A DNA stretch of 32,359 nucleotides from Candidatus Kaiserbacteria bacterium GW2011_GWA2_52_12. GTDB taxonomy: Bacteria; Patescibacteriota; Minisyncoccia; Phycocordibacterales; UBA2100. Location of the stretch: the NCBI GenBank assembly GCA_001004345.1, contig LCQW01000010.1, positions 1-32,359 of the forward strand. Reading direction: 5' to 3'. Position numbers and translations under genes: made by a program. A model generated the notes under the pieces. The model saw only the letters and a list, made by a program, of their open reading frames with translations. It was not told where the DNA came from and did not search any database. Positions 23,601 through 29,804 of the stretch are shown in pieces. Within the stretch, counting starts at the first letter, position 1. Every line of letters begins with the position of its first letter.

Positions 23601-26600
23601 CCTGGCGGGCTTGCATTTTATCGTGATGCAAACAATCGTCCGTCGGTTGAGCGAGGTCCCGGTATTGTCGCTGCAGCTCCAAAAAATTCTCAACACTACG
23701 CTGGCGGCGTGGGAAATGCAGCTGATATCGGCTCGGCGCGGGTGGTACCTCGGCCAAGTAATCTGACTTCCGCGCAAAGGGAAGCAAATGACGATGCGCG
23801 CGGTGCCGAGAACCAATCGGTGTGGAATTGGCTTGCCAAAAACGGATCAAAGTATAATTTGCGGGCGAATTTCATTGGCAATGATCCCGCGCACGTGCAG
23901 CCTGCCGGTAACAGCAAAATCTACGCGCAACAACAGCGACAAGTCACTGCCGATACGAAGCTTGCGGCGGCGCAAACACAACCAGCGCCGACACTTGTAA
24001 GTGCACAGGGAACTCCAGTAAAAACAGTTCCTGCGTCTATACCGACGCGTGCTCCCGTACCCGTCACTCCAACGGTTACTCCACCTATTACTACACCTGT
24101 CGTTCCAGCCGTCGCTCCGGCCACAGTTCCGGCGCCCACACCGACCGACGCGGCGGAGATGAAGACGACCGGATTCGTGAAGATCGCCAACCCGGCGATT
24201 CCCAACGGCACCGCCGCCATCGTCATTCAGAAGGGATTTAATCCCTTTGACACAACAAATCCTCCGGTAATCGTGTATCACTTCCCGGGCCAGAGGCAGG
24301 GAGCAAACAGCAACAACGAAAAAGATCTGAGTTTGGGAACCGAGCAGTTGAAGGATACGAATACTGTTTTGGTGGTAGTTGAGCTCGATCCGCGGGTCGG
24401 GGCGAGCGGCGTTAGCGCGGGGAATTTCGCAAAACCCGGAGTATTTGATGCATTCAGAAATGAAATCGCAGCAAAAGCTGCGGCACTCTATGGAAATCCG
24501 AATGCGATTAATGCCTTCAAGAACATGAAGAACGTGATGACCGTCTACAGCGGTGGTTATAGCTCGGCCGCGGCCGCTTTGCGTACCATGAGCAATCCAT
24601 CGGTGATAAAGGAAGTCGTACTCCTCGACGCCCTCTACGGAAATGTAAACGATTTCGCGCAATGGAAGAAGAATAATCCGGACAGCATTCTCACGAGCTA
24701 CGCGCTCACGACGCAGAAAAATAACGACGCGCTGAAAAAACAGATCGGGAACCTGCCGAACGTGACGTTCGTCAACCTCTCAATTGCGGTCAAGAACGCG
24801 AATCATTACACCTTCGTCGGCGACCAGAACCTCTTGCCAATCAAACAGGCGGTACTTGCTCTCAATACTCAAACATTGCCGACGGTCACTGCGCCCACAC
24901 TCGCATCCTCGCCTGTTACCGTCGTACCAACAGTCCCTGCGTCCGCACTAAGTACCGTTCCTGTCCCCGCACCGACTGTTGCCCCGACTCCAATTCCAGT
25001 GCAACCGCTTACTTTCGCGCAACTGCAAGAGTTTGGCGGATGGGGAACTCTGGTACCGCGACCAGTTGTTCCATTTCCGCGCGTGGCACCTGAAGCGATC
25101 CGGCCGTTTATCGCCGATACGCCGGAGAATACATTGTGGCTGACTCTCGGTCAGGCGCCGTACGGCGGCATGCAGTTCCTTGCACCGAATGGAGCCAGAC
25201 CGGTGGCGGTGTCGTACACGCCTACGCTTGAATCTCCTACATTGCCCGCTGCTCCGGCGCCAACAGCGGTTGCGCAGAATCAACCGCAGGAAACGTTCAC
25301 CGAGAGGATCGATCGCATCGCGAGTAATTTCGTGAACGAATTTATGGGACGCGTGAACACGCCCGCGCCCGCGGTGCTTCCGCCGGTGAATCCGCAAGCA
25401 CCTGCTCAAGTTGTCACACCAGCGACACCACCGTCAACCGTCGCTGCACCTCCTGTTGTGCAGCCCGCTCCGGCACCGACACTACCCGGTGCGCAGACTG
25501 ACACAGTCGCGTTGGAAAAACAAAAGCAGGACATCGACACGCGCATCGCCTCGATCAATAACGAATTGACGAATAATCAGAAACAGATAGATGCCGCGCT
25601 GGGTATCGAACGACAGGTCAATACAATGATAACTGCCGCGCGCGATCTCGCGCAAAATCCGCTCGTGCCGCAGGGCGATCGCGCGCGACTGTCGGCGCTT
25701 ATCCCTGAAGTCGTGAAAGCCGTGCAGGTGATCAATCCGCTGATCCCATCCGCTAATAAACCCGCAACACTCGACGGTGTCGTCGCGCTTAGCGGTCTCC
25801 AGGGTCCATTCAATAATTTAAAGACGCCGTCAGATAAGATCGTTGCGATAGTGGAATCGCTCAAAGTTCCGGATATTTCGCAGACAGCCAATAAAGTCGC
25901 AGACCTGCAAGCCGCTCGCACGCAGATCGAAACGCGATTGAACGACGCCAATACTGAAAAATTGGGCGCGCAATATGCTCTGCAACAAGTGAAGGCACGG
26001 AAAGCGACCGAGGAGGCAAATAAGAGAATTGCCGCGTTGCCTGTGATTGATCTGACAGAATTTCTTAACAGTAACGTGCCTGTTGGACAACAAGTTCAAG
26101 CAGAAACAGTTGGGCAATTGATTTTCTCTCTTGTGGATCCGCCTGTCGGCAGATTCTTGAGTCAATATATCGTTGCACCGACGCCGGCAATACCACTAGC
26201 CGAAACAACTGTCGCAGTACCCGAGACACCACCTCCCACCCTCGCGAGCGCGCCCGCATCTGTACCAGTTACGCCAGCACCAATCATTTCGCCGACTCCT
26301 GCGCCGGTCACATCGCCAGCGCCAGCTCCTCTAACACCTGCACCAGCACCTGCGCCGACACCGCTAAATCCGTTCAATCAACCTGTAATACCGACGCCGT
26401 CGTCTCGCACTGGAGGGAAGACGACCAGCCCTGCATCTCCAAAGCCAACACCCGAAGGTGAGGGGATTTCCCTCGAGCCGCAACAATTACAACTTCCACT
26501 CAATGAACCGGCCCAGCCTCCTCGTACGCCCGCGCCGGCTATCGAGCCACAGCAACTCAACTTGCCGTTTGGCGAGGGACGACAACTCGAATTGCCTTTG

Positions 26601-27389
26601 ACAGGAGGCGGTGGTAACCCGTCGGAATCCCTTACACCACCGACACCGGGAAGCAGTGGATGGTGGACGGCGGCGAAAATGGGAGGAAATGCTTTCAGGT
26701 GGGCATGTTTTGGTGGATGGAAGCGTTCTGCTCTCTGCGCAAGCTTGGGAATCTGGGGATATTTAAATCTCCCGGATATCACCAACAATCAACCGCCATC
26801 AAACAACCCACCAAATAACCCATCAACACCACCGGGCGGTGGAGGACCGCCACCAGTATCACCACCAGGCGGTGGAGGACCGCCGGGAGTACCACCAAAT
26901 GGAGGCGGATTCACGCCGCCGGGTTCACTGAAGCTGTGCGATGTGCAGAATTCCAACGCCCCATGCATCACATCGTCAGGACAGGAAGTTACGATTGTAC
27001 CCATCAAACAAAATCCAAGTCCGGATCTTCCTCTCGGAGAACTCACTCCCACACCCACGGCGTACCAAAGACCACCACTGGGCGGCACGGAACCATTCCC
27101 AATAGAACCCATTACGGGACCCAGGACGCCGCCACCGGTTACACCGCCGCCGCCAAGACCAATGCCATATCCGCGGTATAGAGTGGCATACCCGGTCATC
27201 ATCGGTTACCCGAGCGGTTACCGAAGCGGATACGGAAGCCCGTTCTACATGCTCGGACAACTCCTCGGCAGTTTATTCGCTCCAGGTAATCAAAACCAAC
27301 CAACACAGCCACCGCCGCAAGTTCCGCCTAATGTGCCGCCTCGCGTAGCGACAACAACAACAGCAACGACGAGCGTCGGGGTGCGATAG
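17652..27389 (+). CDS. giant secreted multidomain protein with several predicted envelope-hydrolase modules
   Basis: About 3,245 residues. A signal peptide (residues 1-26, cut after ITYA) fixes the start. Next is a head with about ten cysteines (33-103), three 14-residue Trp repeats (334-375), a coiled coil (about 450-650), Ala/Gln helices (to about 790) and a hydrophobic stretch (about 855-950). Long Pro/Ala/Thr linkers then separate four modules. Residues 1351-1470 (WEGSV..PPSENKT..YLSDALGV) resemble a domain of phage structural proteins. Residues 1579-1677 (PFSIVEISGPNGKSIIRYAG, RVIDLT) resemble an RlpA-type double-psi barrel. Residues 1807-2093 resemble M15 peptidases (SQHYAGGVGNAADIG with His2015 and Asp2025, DPAHVQ with His2081). 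Residues 2169-2407 resemble an alpha/beta hydrolase (Ser2300 in YSGGY, Asp2326 in LLDALYG, His2385). A coiled coil (2617-2797), a hydrophobic segment (about 3004-3042) and a Gly/Pro-rich tail follow. Domain calls are by eye; the surface location is well supported. Confidence 0.85.
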   Translation: MCASRTAVFSLAMFVLLFAVPAITYAVGKDANSKCTPWYEECGCGEKPNPDAGEPREPDCIKGVNTNKCPLGICYDDNGDVKGVCTGLNRCTGRMCGGKPCELTKLPPTDPSAREEASLIQGTGGNGSILDQSIFNPESMTWNPPTGEQTAAGSFSDALRQIGGLSGGASEGATPVPTTGVRVPGGVAEIGPPSGSFGEAPPTSEVNGQSFNGEPVPYEYTGYTGFESPPAPSSELPAGITREQVEARMIEMGYSPERRASLTQASEKIVYDNAVQSLIFDKGRPLAVTPSPVTPIPSAQESIVAAARWVGDAVISGYNYLFGGSNVPPPATEPLPQGEWNDVPWTESLPNGEWSDTPWVEPLPSGDWADVPWTEPPPSEPTTPPTPEQTWSEWMAQQLTDYLGTNQFGAEGAPPAPPIDNSQDTAEGAITSTHPAQINPEDLPVNPSRELTPLEKLAAELSVDQTAAQGRLEAEQYWAQKAQTDLRNAEIDLNDARDGVDIASRPVTAAQAQVDKLVAEGKAVVQIDERAELQNLRERAANAEFAPGSEPPLTAAEQQRLRTLEAAESNNALQRVYQATSRDSLPALTQAINNLQQAQAAAQPSINNLNNVVGPQYQQVLADAQTASANYRQAYDDYQRISSEIQTTRENNGINVYNSPTSYTADPSLGKSSGLTPDGGREVTFYGTPREGLQQAQAYQQALAQQALNTAEAQRLAGVMDAARNGDPSAMVEVRQFSRGLEGVQTEIDRLNAQNAEIGKNISDFRTGDKTLDLAAITDIARQPLPAGQQALLDIGENTTNWSDVSNAWKNGDYVGAVANTYANLVGAVVSAPADSLSTMIGNPQNPYVATFCESCALAERVQATVNTAINATMLAPVVVGAVRVADSLVGIAEGVGREAGALMAESSGFSRGIVGDVPFSQLGRGIETGTVFEFRAGPFIVDSETGAITRGIVEQVPVVSSVGTNITAETGGLLNNSWVNSIVDSVLGRAAVGVGVLADPTAVVAMDAARTVQTIVEPVTTALLNPTVLSSAPIITGALEPAVASIIGAEFRALSTAVPFAGLAVPVVSNWSAFAPTEFPNTVASVAYTPASYVSPASPDFASIAPAAPMAPAGITTVSPDGVESWTPTASVPSVVSTEIAPTAPTLASAPAEVAPTAPAAPSTVAVPLPSAPPIIPISGPVSLPTIRVDTVEPEIQNYSPWIRSVSMNYTPWLGGYPYLGSPPAAVLLPTSPAVPGTEPAVSPTNPALSPAAPATVAPSPPAPTVTPSVPSVNAPGSIPSPQAAPVSPSIPAVPLPAPVTPAPAPTTVSPFMAWLKLVPGNLTFNPITPAPAGMNQLMNGWNFGNLNAGVAWEGSVPSIGKQATFVSPYFGARADFLNMERQMSNGNDTLKKLITQLSPPSENKTTKMIAYLSDALGVEPDQKLDFNDKPLIIKLFNEKSFLEHSIRPSSIVNPETIVQAYDAAVAYRAGVPAPPAPALASQLLQTSPAPVLASTPAVPAASNPTKPTVVQTVPASTPITNPIPAPVTPAPAPVSPLTQWLKDLLPKYVFSNPFVSPGLAAEPSVAPAPKWQTGVSSTYSPDSGPAIEGGPNGAYSEKKIIGSSQFSTLDPSKIPPFSIVEISGPNGKSIIRYAGDKGYHPPRVIDLTKSDASLIGCGTNSTCSVSYRILAKQPGVNSTSDATKLGVAGRAAATTRAEQLVAQYSAPSIQPAPTLSSAPAKPVVQNPSVNPTAVKTVPASTPITNPIPAPTRSLGQVVVDGLGVIAQVAARGASPAPVPSAGSLLTNPQRTVIAPETTVPQSITDVEARAQNIIAAARQAYPNITNKELAAQVVFNGLQNSPAFNNLRTNAGIDIFKTRNLTPAQVRSVNGYIAQQVATLQKPIGYPNVPVGAQGRTLVSYPASATSPGAYNSVNNFLWDQIFNSPYAYARIDSTGDFTWKDIAAALNSGRSVRDEVLNMNKELKIALYGAGKAMIADGLKPGGLAFYRDANNRPSVERGPGIVAAAPKNSQHYAGGVGNAADIGSARVVPRPSNLTSAQREANDDARGAENQSVWNWLAKNGSKYNLRANFIGNDPAHVQPAGNSKIYAQQQRQVTADTKLAAAQTQPAPTLVSAQGTPVKTVPASIPTRAPVPVTPTVTPPITTPVVPAVAPATVPAPTPTDAAEMKTTGFVKIANPAIPNGTAAIVIQKGFNPFDTTNPPVIVYHFPGQRQGANSNNEKDLSLGTEQLKDTNTVLVVVELDPRVGASGVSAGNFAKPGVFDAFRNEIAAKAAALYGNPNAINAFKNMKNVMTVYSGGYSSAAAALRTMSNPSVIKEVVLLDALYGNVNDFAQWKKNNPDSILTSYALTTQKNNDALKKQIGNLPNVTFVNLSIAVKNANHYTFVGDQNLLPIKQAVLALNTQTLPTVTAPTLASSPVTVVPTVPASALSTVPVPAPTVAPTPIPVQPLTFAQLQEFGGWGTLVPRPVVPFPRVAPEAIRPFIADTPENTLWLTLGQAPYGGMQFLAPNGARPVAVSYTPTLESPTLPAAPAPTAVAQNQPQETFTERIDRIASNFVNEFMGRVNTPAPAVLPPVNPQAPAQVVTPATPPSTVAAPPVVQPAPAPTLPGAQTDTVALEKQKQDIDTRIASINNELTNNQKQIDAALGIERQVNTMITAARDLAQNPLVPQGDRARLSALIPEVVKAVQVINPLIPSANKPATLDGVVALSGLQGPFNNLKTPSDKIVAIVESLKVPDISQTANKVADLQAARTQIETRLNDANTEKLGAQYALQQVKARKATEEANKRIAALPVIDLTEFLNSNVPVGQQVQAETVGQLIFSLVDPPVGRFLSQYIVAPTPAIPLAETTVAVPETPPPTLASAPASVPVTPAPIISPTPAPVTSPAPAPLTPAPAPAPTPLNPFNQPVIPTPSSRTGGKTTSPASPKPTPEGEGISLEPQQLQLPLNEPAQPPRTPAPAIEPQQLNLPFGEGRQLELPLTGGGGNPSESLTPPTPGSSGWWTAAKMGGNAFRWACFGGWKRSALCASLGIWGYLNLPDITNNQPPSNNPPNNPSTPPGGGGPPPVSPPGGGGPPGVPPNGGGFTPPGSLKLCDVQNSNAPCITSSGQEVTIVPIKQNPSPDLPLGELTPTPTAYQRPPLGGTEPFPIEPITGPRTPPPVTPPPPRPMPYPRYRVAYPVIIGYPSGYRSGYGSPFYMLGQLLGSLFAPGNQNQPTQPPPQVPPNVPPRVATTTTATTSVGVR
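18651..18776 (+). repeat. three tandem 14-residue Trp repeats in the giant protein
   Basis: The units LPQGEWNDVPWTE, LPNGEWSDTPWVE and LPSGDWADVPWTE follow each other without gaps, each with two Trp. The DNA copies differ at many third positions, so selection probably acts on the protein. Confidence 0.85.
22191..22235 (+). repeat. interdomain linker repeat, copy 1
   Basis: It encodes TVPASTPITNPIPAP. Copy 2 (22863-22907) is the same at 41 of 45 bases. Shorter relatives occur near 24020 and 24928, each at a junction between folded modules. Confidence 0.8.
22863..22907 (+). repeat. interdomain linker repeat, copy 2
   Basis: It encodes the same TVPASTPITNPIPAP peptide as copy 1 and lies between the RlpA-like and M15-like modules, while copy 1 lies just before the RlpA-like module. 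The pair brackets that module exactly. Confidence 0.8.
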
Positions 27390-27408
27390 ATAATTGTCAT
27401 AGGGGATA

Positions 27409-27417
27409 TGGTATAGT
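27409..27417 (+). promoter_or_regulatory. extended -10 promoter of the coiled-coil gene and lemA
   Basis: TGgTATAGT is followed by GAGTAT and the ATG at 27424. This is the clearest leaderless arrangement in the window. Confidence 0.65.
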
Positions 27418-27423
27418 GAGTAT

Positions 27424-27705
27424 ATGGTAATTACTGATAGAGATATTCAGAAACTTAAAGAAGTCTTTCCGACGAAAGACGACGTACGTTCTATTGTCAA
27501 AATGGAAGTGCGCACTATTGTACGAGAAGAGCTCGAAGAGCTCCATACAAAAGTCGATCTCATTGATGGAAAGGTTGACCAAGTGGAGGAAACACTTGAA
27601 GAACACACTCGTGATCTCAACACCATCAAGAATGATGTTAAAACAAACCTCGAAAAAAGGATGAAATTGGAAGTTCGTGTAAATCAATTAGAAGCTAAAA
27701 TCTAA
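27424..27705 (+). CDS. small coiled-coil protein with TKDD motif
   Basis: A 93-residue, highly charged helical protein of unknown function. FPTKDDVRSIVKMEVRTIVREELEE (shown here only to identify the motif TKDDV near residue 17) leads into a heptad pattern of Val/Leu with Glu, Lys and Asp up to the end at VNQLEAKI. No membrane segment or signal peptide is seen. It resembles the protein at 17188-17520 in size, composition and TKDD motif. Its stop lies four bases before lemA, so the two are probably cotranscribed from the extended -10 at 27409. Confidence 0.75.
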   Translation: MVITDRDIQKLKEVFPTKDDVRSIVKMEVRTIVREELEELHTKVDLIDGKVDQVEETLEEHTRDLNTIKNDVKTNLEKRMKLEVRVNQLEAKI

Positions 27706-27709
27706 TGAT

Positions 27710-28270
27710 ATGAACATTACATACATTATTCTTGGAGTTGTAATCGTAGTTCTCGCATGGGCAGTTTTTCTTTATAACCGCTTCGTCACGCTTACGAATC
27801 GCGTGAGGGAGGCGTGGTCGGATATCGACGTGCAGCTCAAACGCCGATACGACCTCATTCCAAATCTTGTGGAGACGGTCAAGGGGTATGCCTCGCACGA
27901 GAGCGGCACACTTACGAAAGTGACAGAAATGCGCACGCGCGCGATGAACGCCACTTCGCCGAAAGACAAAGCGGATGCGGAAAATATGCTGACGGGCGCG
28001 CTGAAGTCGCTGTTTGCCGTCGCCGAAAATTACCCCAACCTGAAAGCGAATGAAAATTTCGTCGAGCTGCAGCGCGAGCTTTCCGATACGGAAAATAAGA
28101 TCCAAGCCGCGCGCCGCTTTTACAACGGCGTCGTGATGGAACTCAACACCGCGCTCCAATCATTCCCGTCGAATCTCATCGGCAGCACGTTTGGCTTCGC
28201 GCCGCGTGATTTCTTCGAACTCGGCACGGATGAACAGGCGGCCAAAGAGCCGGTGCAGGTGAAATTTTAG
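27710..28270 (+). CDS. lemA: LemA family membrane protein
   Basis: The 186-residue protein has one N-terminal transmembrane helix (about residues 4-24, IILGVVIVVLAWAVFLY) and a long four-helix-bundle domain. Family signatures are YNRFVTLTNRVREAWSDID, VQLKRRYDLIPNLVETVKGY, FAVAENYPNLKANENF, LQRELSDTENKIQAARRFYN and SFPSNLIGSTFGF. LemA function is not settled, but the gene is often next to htpX and is linked to envelope stress. Here a NUDIX gene separates the two. The ATG at 27710 follows the coiled-coil gene by four bases. Confidence 0.96.
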   Translation: MNITYIILGVVIVVLAWAVFLYNRFVTLTNRVREAWSDIDVQLKRRYDLIPNLVETVKGYASHESGTLTKVTEMRTRAMNATSPKDKADAENMLTGALKSLFAVAENYPNLKANENFVELQRELSDTENKIQAARRFYNGVVMELNTALQSFPSNLIGSTFGFAPRDFFELGTDEQAAKEPVQVKF

Positions 28271-28320
28271 GCTCTTGTCAGTATCGCGGTATACTTCTCA
28301 TCAGAAAAGAGGAGAAGGTG

Positions 28321-28821
28321 ATGGCATGTAAAATTCCATCTCATGAGCTGCATCGCGTGGTTGCAATGGGCCTCGTGTACGATCTCGAACGTCGATTCCT
28401 TATCGTTCAGCGCTCGCCGCGCTTGCTTGTCTTTCCAAATAAGTGGGGATCGCCCGGCGGAGGTTTTTCGCGAGAGGACTATGAGTATTTGCCGCTGACT
28501 TTGCCGGATGGTTGGAAAGATCCGCTCTATACAGCTCTTCGGCGTGAGATCCGTGAAGAGGCGGGTATTGAGGTCGGTCCATTTGAGTATGTGGATCATT
28601 TCAGTCACATTCGACCGGACGATATCGCCGTCCTCGGGTTGCGCTTCATGGCGCCCTATGTGTCAGGACAGGTCGTGCTCAACCGTGACGAGTTGATCGA
28701 TCACCGATGGGTATTCGTCGAAGAGTTGAAGAACTACGATCTGATGGGCGGGTTTGCGGAAGCGATTTTGGTAGCAAACAGGCGCCTCGTGTACAAAGTT
28801 CTCGGAGGAGCGGCTTCGTAG
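28321..28821 (+). CDS. NUDIX hydrolase
   Basis: A 166-residue cytoplasmic pyrophosphohydrolase of unknown substrate. KWGSPGGGF opens the Nudix box and RREIREEAGIEVG completes it, with the catalytic Glu residues in REIREE. The segment between them (SREDYEYLPLTLPDGWKDPL) is longer than in the consensus box, so there is an insertion of roughly a dozen residues. The ATG at 28321 has a good Shine-Dalgarno GGAG six bases upstream; a GTG one codon earlier is less likely. The gene lies between lemA and htpX and ends in its own terminator. Confidence 0.88.
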   Translation: MACKIPSHELHRVVAMGLVYDLERRFLIVQRSPRLLVFPNKWGSPGGGFSREDYEYLPLTLPDGWKDPLYTALRREIREEAGIEVGPFEYVDHFSHIRPDDIAVLGLRFMAPYVSGQVVLNRDELIDHRWVFVEELKNYDLMGGFAEAILVANRRLVYKVLGGAAS

Positions 28822-28836
28822 CCGCTTTTTCTTTTT
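28809..28836 (+). terminator. terminator of the NUDIX gene
   Basis: AGCGGCT and AGCCGCT form a seven-base-pair stem with loop TCGT, followed by TTTTTCTTTTT. The stop codon TAG (28819-28821) lies inside the hairpin. Confidence 0.9.
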
Positions 28837-28849
28837 AGCGGTCGCGTTG

Positions 28850-28855
28850 TATAGT
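28850..28855 (+). promoter_or_regulatory. -10 box of htpX, leaderless arrangement
   Basis: TATAGT is followed by seven bases and the ATG at 28863. It comes directly after the NUDIX terminator, so htpX appears to have its own promoter. Confidence 0.55.
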
Positions 28856-28862
28856 GACTGAA

Positions 28863-29759
28863 ATGGCCTCTTTGTATACACAGCAGGGGAGAAACGTATT
28901 CCGCACATGGATGCTCATGAGCGTGTTTTTCACGCTCGTTATCGCGGTCGGCTGGTTCGTCTCGTACTACTACAACGCCCCCGGCATACTTTACCTAGCG
29001 GCATTCTTCGCCATTGCGATGAACATCACCGCATACTGGTTTTCCGATAAGATCGCTATCGCGGCGGCCCGCGCGGTTCCCGCGGATGAACGCGAGTACA
29101 GAGAGTTGCACCGCATAGTGGAAAATCTCGCCATCACGGCGGGACTCCCGAAGCCGCGCGTGTACATCATTGATGACCCTGCCCCCAATGCCTTTGCGTC
29201 GGGCCGCGATGCAAAAAATGCCGTCGTCGCAGTGACGACGGGACTTCTCGGGGTACTCGACCGATCCGAGCTTGAGGGCGTCATAGCACACGAGCTCTCG
29301 CATGTGGGCAACCGCGACATTCTGGTCATGACCGTGGCGGTCGTTCTGGTCGGCATTCTTTCCGTCCTTGCGGATATATTTTTACGCATGAGTTTTTATG
29401 GCGGGAGGGATAGAGACAACGACAACCGCAATCCGCTCATCATGGTTGCCGGTATTATCGCCATCATTCTCGCGCCCATCGCGGCGCAGCTCATACAATT
29501 AGCCATTTCGAGGCGGCGCGAATTTCTCGCCGACGCTTCTGGCGCACTGCTCACCCGCTATCCCGACGCTCTCGCGTCGGCGCTCGCGAAGATAGGCTCA
29601 TATCGTGCGCCGATGCAGCATGTCTCGACGGCAACCGCCCACCTCTTTATTTCAAATCCATTCGGCGCACATGAGGCGGGGCAATATATGCAGAAATTGT
29701 TCTCCACCCATCCGCCGATAGCAGAGAGGATAGCCGCACTCAATGGATTACGGGTATAG
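28863..29759 (+). CDS. htpX: membrane zinc metalloprotease HtpX
   Basis: HtpX (M48 family) degrades damaged membrane proteins. The 298-residue protein begins MASLYTQQGRN, as in the family, then has two transmembrane helices (about residues 16-38 and 44-64). The zinc site is AHELSHVGNRD (His143, Glu144, His147), and the third ligand is the Glu in RREFLADASGALLT. A further hydrophobic segment pair lies at about 157-180 and 198-222. FISNPFGAHEA and LFSTHPPIAERIAAL close the domain. The ATG at 28863 is preferred over an in-frame GTG at 28854, which overlaps the -10 box. Confidence 0.97.
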   Translation: MASLYTQQGRNVFRTWMLMSVFFTLVIAVGWFVSYYYNAPGILYLAAFFAIAMNITAYWFSDKIAIAAARAVPADEREYRELHRIVENLAITAGLPKPRVYIIDDPAPNAFASGRDAKNAVVAVTTGLLGVLDRSELEGVIAHELSHVGNRDILVMTVAVVLVGILSVLADIFLRMSFYGGRDRDNDNRNPLIMVAGIIAIILAPIAAQLIQLAISRRREFLADASGALLTRYPDALASALAKIGSYRAPMQHVSTATAHLFISNPFGAHEAGQYMQKLFSTHPPIAERIAALNGLRV

Positions 29760-29804
29760 TGGCGGAGTATACTCAAATCGTTCTTCTCATCAGCAGCAAC
29801 TCGC

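Noticed and set aside
23847-24662. 271-codon minus-strand open frame and many shorter minus-strand frames inside the giant gene
   Set aside because: They mirror Pro/Ala/Thr-rich coding sequence, giving Gly/Ala/Val- or Arg-rich nonsense. The plus strand has a signal peptide and folded modules.
26789-27202. Gly/Pro-rich minus-strand frame resembling a Gly-rich structural protein
   Set aside because: It is the complement of the PPGGGG repeats at the giant protein's C-terminus. No ribosome binding site or promoter is seen for it.
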